From assembly GCA_027604665.1 (NCBI GenBank), contig JADGIZ010000430.1:1-13809 (forward strand): a stretch of DNA of 13,809 nucleotides, read 5' to 3'. The DNA is from Polyrhizophydium stewartii (lineage: Eukaryota > Chytridiomycota > Chytridiomycetes > Rhizophydiales). A program made the position numbers and the translations under genes. Of this stretch, positions 1 through 7,841 are shown in pieces. Below the pieces are notes generated by a model, which saw nothing but the letters and a program-made list of their open reading frames with translations, was not told the DNA's origin and did not search any database. The first letter of the stretch is position 1. Each line of letters starts with the position of its first letter.

Positions 1-38
1 GCGGGCGGCGGATCGGGGGCGGGTCCAGCGGCACTCAC

Positions 39-57
39 GATGAGGCGCTGGCGCCAT
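39..57 (-). CDS. possible first coding exon of a gene extending off the left edge
   Basis: On the minus strand an ATG (57-55) opens a short frame encoding MAPAPH plus one extra base. It runs straight into a perfect GTGAGT donor at 38-33. It lies about 150 nt downstream of the NDUFV1 stop, in the same orientation, which is a sensible place for the next gene to start. A T-rich tract sits just before the ATG. There is too little coding sequence to name a product, and the rest would be left of the window. Chance is a real alternative, since a GTGAGT hexamer alone proves little. Confidence 0.3.
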
Positions 58-209
58 GAAAAAACCGACGCGAGCGACAAAACGGCGCGTGGGCCGCGAG
101 CCGCCTCGCCAGGCCGCGCGCGGCCGCGGCTCCACCACGCGGCACCACGCAGCACCACGCCGGCACGGTTGACGGGGCGCGCTTCATTCCGCACGGCTGC
201 AAAGCGCCT

Positions 210-514
210 TCACAGCGACGCCTGGTACGCCGCAATCTTCTTCTCGACCTCGGGCCGGAAGTGACGGATGAGGCCCTGCACCGGCCAGGCGGCCGCATCG
301 CCCTGGTCGAGCACCACCACAAGTCGCGGGTCAGATCTGCCCCTCCGGCACGCGCAAGCGCGCGTATGCACGCACGCATCCAGCAGCACGCGCACTCACC
401 AGAGCGCAGATGGTGTGGCCCTCGATCTGGCGCGAGAGCTCCTCAATCATGTCAATCTCGGCAGACTTGGCGTTGCCCTTCTCGAAGCGCTTCATCATGT
501 GCGACAGCCACGTC

Positions 515-546
<32 letters not shown>

Positions 547-1057
547 CGACTCGTGCTGGTAAAAGGCAGACAGGCGCGAGATGGCCTTGACAATGTCCGT
601 CGACTTGTCCATCACAATCACGGCCGCGGTGCCCAGGCCAGACTGCACGTCGCGCAGCGAGTCAAAGTCCATCAGCACCTCGCTGCAGATCTTCTGCGGC
701 AGCACGGGCACCGACGAGCCGCCCGGGATGATGCCGAGCAGGTTGTCCCAGCCGCCGCGCACGCCACCGCAGTGCTTCTCAATCAGCTCGCGGAGCGGGA
801 TCGACATCTCCTCCTCGACCGTGCAGGGCTTGTTGACGTGGCCCGAAATGCAGAACAGCTTGGTGCCCGCGTTGCGCTCGCGGCCAAAGCCCGCGAACCA
901 GGCGCCGCCGCGGCGCAGGATCGTCGGCGCAACGGCAACCGTCTCGACGTTGGCGACAGTTGTCGGGCAGCCAAAGAGGCCAACGTCTGCCGGGAAGGGC
1001 GGCTTGAGGCGCGGCTTGCCCTGCTTGCCCTCGATCGACTCAATGAGCGCCGTCTCT

Positions 1058-1089
<32 letters not shown>

Positions 1090-1887
1090 GATGTAGACGT
1101 CAAAGTCGTAGCCAGAGCCGCAGGCGTTCTTGCCGATCAGGCCCGCCTTGTACGCCTCGTTGATGGCCTCCTGCAGGTTCGAGGCCTCGTTGTAGAACTC
1201 GCCGCGGATGTAGATGTACGCAGCCGTCGCGTTCATGGCACGGCCGGCAAGCAGGCAGCCCTCGACGAGCTTGTGCGGGTCATGGCGCATGATCTCGCGG
1301 TCCTTGCAGGTACCCGGCTCGCCCTCGTCCGCATTCACAACCAGATAGCGCGGGCGGCCGTCGGGGCCGCCAGGCTTGTTCATGAAGCTCCACTTGAGGC
1401 CCGAGGGGAAGCCGGCACCGCCGCGGCCGCGCAGGCCCGAGATCTTCATCTCGTTGATGATCCAGTCGTGGCCCTTGAGGATGATTTCCTTGGTCTTGTA
1501 CCAGTCGCCGCGCTTGAGCGCGCCAGCCAGGCGGAAGTCGTGGCGGCCGTACAGGTTGGTGAAGATGCGGTCCGAGTCCTTGAGGTTGCCGTGCGAGCGC
1601 GTGGCCGTGGTCGGTGCAACCGTCGCAAAGCCGGCGGCCGCGGCCGCAGGCACGGCCGGCCCAGCAGCCGCCGTCGCGGCGGGGACGGCGGCGCTCGCCA
1701 TCAGACCAGACGATCGTGCAAGCGACACGACGGCGGCGGCCGAGGCGGCGGCCGGGCCGGCGCGGCGCGTGGCCGACGCGGCGGAGGCGCAGGCCGCGGC
1801 GGGGGCAAGCGCGGCCGCGCGTGCAGCACCCGTAGCAGGCGCGGCAGCGGCGGCAGCAGCGGCAGCGGCAGCACCAGCAAGGATCAT
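210..1887 (-). CDS. NDUFV1: NADH:ubiquinone oxidoreductase 51 kDa subunit (complex I, NDUFV1), mitochondrial
   Basis: Exons (minus order): 1887-400 and 302-210; intron 399-303 (97 nt, GTGAGT..CAG, phase 0). The product is 526 aa. This subunit sits in the matrix arm of complex I, oxidises NADH through FMN and passes electrons to iron-sulfur cluster N3. Visible motifs are GRGGAGF (residues 154-160), the NADEGEPGT flavin/NADH region (185-193), [10 protein letters not shown] (269-278), and the N3 ligands ESCGQCTPC (C448, C451, C454) plus C494 in HTICAL. Exon 2 supplies the usual C-terminal [10 protein letters not shown] tail, so the gene is complete. The N-terminus is an Ala-rich leader of about 90 residues with few Arg, presumably the mitochondrial presequence. 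A second Met at residue 63 (1701) would give 464 aa, the length of the human protein, so the exact start is uncertain. The identity is very secure. Confidence 0.97.
303..399 (-). other. NDUFV1 intron
   Basis: GTGAGT donor directly after the HTICAL codons and a CGACCAG acceptor before GGCGATGCG. Splicing in phase 0 restores the conserved ICALGDAAAWP reading; reading through gives an unrelated tail. Confidence 0.93.
1840..1872 (-). repeat. GCN trinucleotide tract encoding 11 consecutive alanines
   Basis: Imperfect GCC/GCT codon run giving Ala6-Ala16 of the predicted NDUFV1 leader, assuming the start at 1887. Mixed codons suggest an older tract rather than a fresh expansion. It would be outside the mature protein. 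Confidence 0.8.
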
Positions 1888-2235
1888 CTCTTGCTCTGGG
1901 CAAAAGTCGATTTTCTGTTGCTGAAACGGATCGACTCGGCCAGCCGCGATCCCACGGCGCCGCTCCTCCCTCCTCCATGCTCGCCGGCGGGCGGGCGGCG
2001 CGCTGATCAGTCCCATCGCCGGCCGCGGCACCCAAGGCAGCGCAGCAGTATTTGAAGCGACTTTGGATCGGTGCGATGGCGGCCAATGCCTCTGCGCGGC
2101 GCCGACGCTGCTGCACCCGATCCTGGGGGCAGCCGATCCAAAGCTTATATTCGGTCTGCGCGAGGTGCGAGGCGGCCGCGGGCGAGCAGGGAGCTCTTCC
2201 GCGGCCCGAATGCCCCGGTTAGAACTCTGCCGCGA
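1888..2235. promoter_or_regulatory. 348-nt divergent intergenic region between NDUFV1 and the ATPase gene
   Basis: The two genes start in opposite directions here, so this stretch must hold both promoters and 5' UTRs. On the plus strand a TATA-like TTATATTC lies at about 2146-2153, some 85 nt before the ATPase ATG. No other core element stands out. The 11-mer GCGCTGATCAG occurs at 2000-2010 and again across the ATPase start at 2239-2249. Open frames through this region in both directions look like GC-driven shadows. Confidence 0.55.
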
Positions 2236-5200
2236 ATGGCGCTGATCAGCGATGGCCAGTTTTCGCGGCTGAGCGACGATGAGGATGGCCGGCACAACGG
2301 CGTCATTGCCAACGAGCCGATCTCAAGCACCAGCCCTGGCAGCGGCCACAGCCTCAGAGATGAAGGGCATCACAAGAACTCGCAGATGGAGCTTTTATCG
2401 ACGCAGCTCAATGGCGTTATGGCCACTGCGCCGCTCGTGCCGACCGACGATTCGCGTCGTGATCCAGCGGCTCCATCGCCTCCAGCCGGAGAAGGCAATG
2501 CTGCTGCAGCGGATACCCACCGAAAGCCGCATCCCCAGCACAGCGGATGGCGCAGTCCGCCCAAAGCTATTGATATCGTGCGTGTGGATCTCGTGCTGCC
2601 TGGGCTGGGGGCGTCTGCATCATGATCCACACCGCGTCCTGACATGCCTCGCACGCGTCTTCGCAGGACGACCACACACTCGAGATCCACGAGCTCTGCC
2701 AGCGATACGGCACAAACTTCAATCAGGCGCGCCCCTCGCTGTCACGAGGCCTGCCGGCAGGCGAAGCGACAGAGCGACTACAGATATTTGGGCCGAATAT
2801 CATGACTCCACCAAAACGCCGGCATATCTTCTTCAAGTTTCTCGACTGCCTCGCGGCTGTTTTCAACATGATGCTCATAGCAGCGGGCCTGGCCGAATGG
2901 ATTCTCTTTTTTGTCAATCCGGTTAGTTTGCGACCAGCTCTTGAGAGTTTGGGATCTGCTGACACATTCGGACTGCATGTATCCCTTTCTCCGACAGATC
3001 GATAACGCCAGTAACGTGGGTGCCTGGAATTAGCTTTCCACAATCCTTCTCTGGACTGATCAGGCTCAACACTTTCACTCAGAGCTCCGTCGGCACCATA
3101 TTGATCGGGATTGCTGCGCTCAACGCATGCATCGAGCTCTATCAGATACAAACAAGTACGGCCATATTGGACTCGTTCATGGTACGGCCGTCCATAAAGT
3201 GCTGGCGGTCGCAAAGCACCACTAACAGACGTACGCACTCGACAGCGGCTTGTGCCGGCAAAGTGCTCGGTTGTGCGCGCGGGCATTGTGCGACTCGTGG
3301 CTGTCAGCGAGCTTGTGCCTGGTGACGTCGTATATGTCCGCATGGGCGACAAGGTTCCAGCCGACATGGTTGTGTTTGCCGCAAGCGACTTCAAGGTGGA
3401 CAACTCGTCGCTCACTGGCGAGTCGGAGCCTCAGCCGCGAGCACCAAAGAACACGATAGAAGGCGCTGGCCCGCTCGAGGCAACCAACATGTGCTTCAAC
3501 GGTACCTTGGTCGTGACGGGCGAAGCGTACGGCATCGTGGTTCGCACAGGAAATAACAGCGTTCTTGGCCAAATCGCTCGTATGGCAACCGCGGAGCCCA
3601 AGGCGCCTTCGCCGCTGTCGATCGAGATCAGCCGCTTCTGCCGCATCATCACGTCAGTGGCCTGCCTGACGTCGGTCTTCTTCTTCTTCTACTCGCTTGT
3701 AACTCGTCGCGGCTTCAACAACTCGCTTTCGTTCGCTGTTGGCGTGCTCGTCGCCTGGGTGCCTCAAGGCCTGAACGCCACGGTCACAATGCTCTTGACC
3801 ATCTCTGCTCGGCGCATGGCAAAGCAGTCTGTTCTTGTCAAGGACATCGAGGGCGTTGAAACGCTTGGCGCAATTACAATGCTCGCGACGGATAAGACGG
3901 GGACACTCACGCGTAACCAGATGCGGGTCTCTCATCTCTGGGTCAACGGCGTGCTCTGGAGCGTTGAAAGTAGCGAGCCGGAGCCCGCCGATGATAGCAG
4001 CCGCGATAGTGTCCGCAGCAGCAAAGGCCATCGCTCCAGTGGCACAACTTCACACCGATCTTCGGTTGTCGACCTGCCCTCTCGGACCTTTGACCCACAT
4101 GCGCACGGCATGGACGACATGCTGCGCAACTACGTGCTCTGCTCGAACGCACGCTTCGATCGTGTCGATGTGCCTATTCCCAACCGCAAGATCTTTGCCG
4201 ATGCCACCGAGTCGGGACTGTATTTCTTCGCCGCAACGCACCTGCACAACATCGACAGAACCCTGAAGCAACATCACAAGGTTTTTGAGATGCCGTTTAC
4301 CTCGACGACCAAGACGCACATCACGATTGCACACATTCCGCGCGAGGAAAGTTTCTTCACCCTGTTCGCCAAAGGCGCTCCGGAGCGCATTCTTGGCATG
4401 TGCGACTGCATCTTTATCAACGACATTGTTGTGCCGATCACGGACGAGCACAAAGCGACATTCCACGAGGTTTATGCGAATCTGGCCCAGCGAGGCCACA
4501 GAGTTCTCGCATTTGCGCAGCTCGTTCTTGATGCCCGCGAATATCCAGACTCGTCTGTGTTCTCTCGCGCCGCGGGCAACATACCCAAGCACGGACTCGT
4601 GTTCATGGGCCTGACGAGCCTCGAAGATCCGCCAAAGCACGGCGTGCAGGATGCCATTGGCCGTGCGCGCAGGGCTGGCATCAAGGTCGTCATGGTCACT
4701 GGCGACCACCCGCTCACGGCCGAGGCCGTCGCGCGCCGTATCAACCTGATGCTCGGCGAGACCAAAGAAATGATTGCGCAACGTACCGGTCGGCCGATCC
4801 AAGACGTATCAGATTACGAAGCAACCGCCATTGTGGTGCATGGCGACCAGCTCCCACACCTCAGCGACGAAGATTGGGACATGATTTTCAACAAGGAGGA
4901 GGTACGCATGTTGTGATGTCGTAAATATCGCAAGGACAGGCTAACTCGCGCTGCATCAGATTATCTTTGCACGCACAAGCCCAAAAGACAAGCTTGACAT
5001 AGTCAAGCGTGCACAGGCCCTTGGGCACATTGTTGGTGTCACGGGAGACGGAATCAACGACTCTCCGGCGCTCAAGAAAGCCGACTTGGGCATCTCTATG
5101 AACCACACCGCCTCTGATGTGTCGCGCGAGTCTGCTGGCATGATACTGCTGGACGACCACTTCCCATCCATCATTCGCGGCATCGCCGAAGGCCGCCTGA

Positions 5201-6583
5201 TCTTCATCAACCTCAAAAAGTCGATTCAGTACGCCGTGACGCACATCATTCCCGAAGTCATCCCATATATCCTCTTTGCCGTGCTTCCGATGCCGCCAAC
5301 GCTCACGCCGATCCAAGTGCTCATGATCGATCTTGGGTTCGAGCTTATGGCTTCGCTTTCCTTTGCATTTGAGCCGCCAGAGTCGGCGTCCGAGCTCATG
5401 CTGGCCATGCCACGCCGCCCCGTGACGCCGGCATCCACGGCGGCTCTGCGACGAGCGCTCGCCGAGGAGCAGGTCAAGGTTTTGGTAACCTCTACGCCAA
5501 TCCGAGGCCGCTTCGAGGACGACGCTGATCAAGAGCTTGATGATCGAAACCGACTAAGAGTCCCGTCGCGGGTAAGAGCACTGTTACATCCGATGCGCTC
5601 AGGAAAGCGGCTGACGAGCTCTATAATCGCAGTGGAGGCAGTACCGCGACGAGCTGCGACGCATGATGAGCCTGGAGTACTGGAGACAACTGTCCCGGCC
5701 GCCGCTTGGCGGCGAGATTCTCGTCGACGCCGACGTGCTGCTTTGGTCATATGTCGAAGGCGGGCTCATCCAATGTACCGGCTGTCTGGTCACATTCTTC
5801 ATGGTCTTTCACACATTCGGCATGGACCCGCTGACGGTCATCAAGGCCCAGCGCGCGGGGCATCACTTTCTGCCGCACTCGGAGCCGCTTGTTGTACCGG
5901 GCAGCAACATCACGATCGCAAGTTCTTTTGGTGACTTTGTCGCAGTCTCTGCAGCAACTGCTGACATATATTCGTGCCTGCTCTACTTGCTCTTCTCGCA
6001 GTCGGGTGAGGCTCAGTACGAGGCGCTCAAGCAGAGCCAGTCGGCATACTATCTCTCGGTCCTCATCATCCAGATATGGAATCTGTTTGCCTGCAAAGCC
6101 AGACACGGCATGCCTTGGGGCTGGCACATGATTCAGTGCGTCTGCTTTTCGCTTTTTTGAGGCCCAATTCCGCCTGCTGACACTCTCGCGGGTGCATGCA
6201 AGAAACGCTGCGACCTGGTACAGTATCGGCGGCGGACTCGCATTTGGGCTCATTGTTGTCTACGTCCCCGTTTTCAACGGCATTTTCCAGACGTCGGCGA
6301 ACCTTGATCCGCGGCTGATGCTGATTCCGTTCTGCTTTGGGTGCTTTCTATTTGTGTATGCGTCCGTGCGACGCATCGTCCTGAGCAGATGTGAGCCATC
6401 GGTCGTGCGCCATTGCATGGCGACTGGCATCGCTGACTCGGGCCGCAGACGACCATTTCAAGCGCTCGCCCGAAGTGGTCGGACTCGTCATGAGTGCGAC
6501 AACATACGTACGTGCATAGGTGTGCGGCGGACACCCAAACCTCCTTGCTGACTCTGCGGCCCAATGCCCAGTCGTTCGCCTGA
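2236..6583 (+). CDS. type IIC P-type ATPase, Na+/K+-ATPase alpha-subunit-like
   Basis: Exons: 2236-2577, 2667-2921, 2998-3015, 3083-3181, 3246-4901, 4960-5571, 5633-6135, 6203-6390, 6449-6507, 6572-6583; 3744 nt, 1247 aa. It should be a membrane cation pump driven by aspartyl phosphorylation. Motifs: the N-terminal [15 protein letters not shown] block (from 115), actuator LTGES (294-298), M4 VPQGL (410-414), phosphorylation site DKTGT (D454), nucleotide site KGAPE (614-618), DPPK (699), TGDHP (723) and hinge TGDGIND (818-824). M5 reads THIIPE (884-889) and M6 IDLGFE (913-918). Exon 7 ends with the NLFACKAR loop and exon 8 carries the last membrane segments. Oddities are a Ser/Pro-rich N-terminal extension of about 110 aa, a Ser-rich insert just after the DKTGT region, an 18-nt exon 3 and a 12-nt last exon. 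An upstream in-frame ATG at 2071 is possible, but 2236 lies downstream of the TATA-like site. Ion specificity (Na+/K+, H+/K+ or Na+ alone) cannot be read here; no beta subunit is in view. The C-terminal few residues are the least certain part. Confidence 0.95.
2998..3015 (+). other. 18-nt microexon of the ATPase gene
   Basis: It encodes IDNASN. It is flanked by intron 2922-2997 (GTTAGT..ACAG, 76 nt) and intron 3016-3082 (GTGGGT..TCAG, 67 nt). Including it joins FVNP to SSVGTILIG in phase 0 and fills the short lumen-side M1-M2 loop. In-frame reading continues into intron and then a stop, so some splicing is required here. Confidence 0.8.
6572..6583 (+). other. 12-nt terminal coding exon of the ATPase gene (proposed)
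   Basis: Proposed acceptor CCCAG ends at 6571, with a CTGAC branch-like motif about 20 nt upstream, and adds Ser-Phe-Ala then TGA. Two alternatives give the same core protein. Read-through of the donor at 6508 gives Val-Arg-Ala then TAG at 6517-6519. Splicing to the acceptor ending at 6604 gives Arg then TGA at 6608-6610, overlapping the NAA40 ATG. The sequence alone does not decide between them. Confidence 0.5.
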
Positions 6584-6606
6584 TCACACCATTCTTGCCC
6601 TCAGCG

Positions 6607-7709
6607 ATGACGGCCTGCGAGGCAGCGCAGGAGCAGCTGGTCGACGTTGCGAACCAAGTACGGAGCATGCGGTGCATGCACCAATAAACCGCGCGCACTC
6701 GGTGCCTGAACTCGGCGCCTGCAGAAGCGTCGGCACGGCCCGGCCGGCTGCGGGCGACGTGCGCTGACGCCGCCGTGCACCCAGGCGTCGTCGCACGAGG
6801 CCGACAAGGACACGCTCGCGCTCCATGTCGACCCGTGAGCCGCGGATGCGCCTCTGCCGGCGGTGCGCCGTCCCGGGAGGTGCAGCGCGGGATGCCCTCG
6901 ACCGCGCTGACGTGCTGCCAGCGACCGCTTCGAGCTCTCGTACGAGTGCGTGCAGGACATGGACGACGACGACTTTGAGTGGGCCTTCGAGCTCGTCAAA
7001 CGCAACATGCTGGCCATGTGGGATAGATGCGAGTCACGACCGCAAGCCGACCTTACGCAGGACCGCTGATTCTCGCTGCGCTGCAGGTACCAGCAGACGC
7101 GGGACATGCCGTGGTCGGACTCGAGCAAGCGCCGCGAGATGCGCGAGGAGCATGCCAGGTTCATGATCCTCCGCGAGCGATCAGCGGCAGCGGGCTCGAA
7201 CGAGGGCCTGGGCGAGAGCAGCGGCCGTCACCGCGCCGGCCGACGCTGCGGATTCGTCTACTTTCAGTTCTCGATGGACGACGACGAGTTGGACGCCAAG
7301 AGCGGTGAACAGACTCGAATCGCCGTGCTGTACATGTGAGCGCCAGACATTGTCGCGCCTCAGCATAACAATGCGCCTGACCCGCCGGCACAGCTACGAG
7401 ATGCAGATCGAGCCCGAGATGCGTCGCCAGGGACTTGGCAGCACGCTTCTTTGCACGGTCGAGGCGCTCGCTCAAAAGTACCGAATGCGCAAGTGCAAGC
7501 TGACCGTGTTCAAGTTCAACGACGCCGCAATGGCCTTCTATCGAGGCGCGGGCTTTGTCGTCGATGTGACCTCGCCGAGCCAGTATACAACGCCGCAGCG
7601 CGCGTCACGAATCTCGTACGAGATCATGTCAAAGACGCTTGAAGCCGCACCTCGGCAGCGGCAGCAGCAAACATCGCCGGAAAGTCAAAGTGGTGGCGAT
7701 GAGCACTGA
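6607..7709 (+). CDS. NAA40: N-alpha-acetyltransferase 40 (NatD), histone H4/H2A N-terminal acetyltransferase
   Basis: Exons: 6607-6657, 6785-6834, 6922-7017, 7087-7335, 7394-7709; 762 nt, 253 aa. NatD (yeast Nat4) transfers acetyl from acetyl-CoA to the N-terminal Ser of histones H4 and H2A. Exon 3 supplies the DFEWAFELVKRNM helix, joined by splicing to YQQTRDMPW, matching the NatD N-terminal lobe. The exon 4-5 junction rebuilds VLYIYEMQIEPEMRRQGLG, the GNAT acetyl-CoA-binding motif (R/Q-x-x-G-x-G, residues 159-164). TVFKFN (186-191) and AMAFYRGAGF follow. Unusual features are a charged, Ser/Gly-rich insert of about 20 residues (around 98-118) between strands and a Gln/Ser-rich tail. The basic, myristoylated leader of animal NatD is absent; a good acceptor (CCCTCAG ending at 6604) just before the ATG leaves room for an unseen upstream exon. 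The start is therefore less certain than the rest. Confidence 0.93.
6683..6688 (+). promoter_or_regulatory. AATAAA poly(A) signal, probably for the ATPase mRNA, inside NAA40 intron 1
   Basis: A perfect AATAAA lies about 100 nt past the ATPase stop and within the 127-nt first intron of NAA40 (6658-6784). No canonical hexamer was seen between the ATPase stop and here. Function is inferred from position and from the rarity of such AT words in this GC-rich sequence. Confidence 0.5.
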
Positions 7710-7841
7710 CTTTGAATGGAATCAAGCAACAGGGCAGAGTCGACAGGTGGATTGGAGTGCCTCGGGCCAAAGGAGAGCCCCATTCTTTATTTGAAGCCAG
7801 CACGGTCATGCGGCCAGCCAAAGAAAGCGGCTGGTTTTGGC
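7710..7841. other. 132-nt convergent intergenic region between NAA40 and PP5
   Basis: Both genes end here, stop codons facing each other. On the minus strand an AATAAA (7791-7786) lies about 50 nt past the PP5 stop. No canonical hexamer was found on the plus strand for NAA40. Confidence 0.7.
7786..7791 (-). promoter_or_regulatory. AATAAA poly(A) signal of the PP5 gene
   Basis: A perfect hexamer on the minus strand about 50 nt after the PP5 stop codon at 7844-7842, at a normal distance for a 3' UTR signal. Confidence 0.65.

Noticed and set aside
268..2055. 595-codon plus-strand open frame
   Set aside because: It is exactly antisense to NDUFV1. Its length follows from high-GC third positions, and its translation is a low-complexity Ala/Arg/Gly-rich sequence with no family motif.
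2071..2625. Upstream ATG (2071) as the ATPase start
   Set aside because: It would add an Arg/Pro-rich segment that crosses the TATA-like site at about 2146. The ATG at 2236 is simpler, though transcript data are needed.
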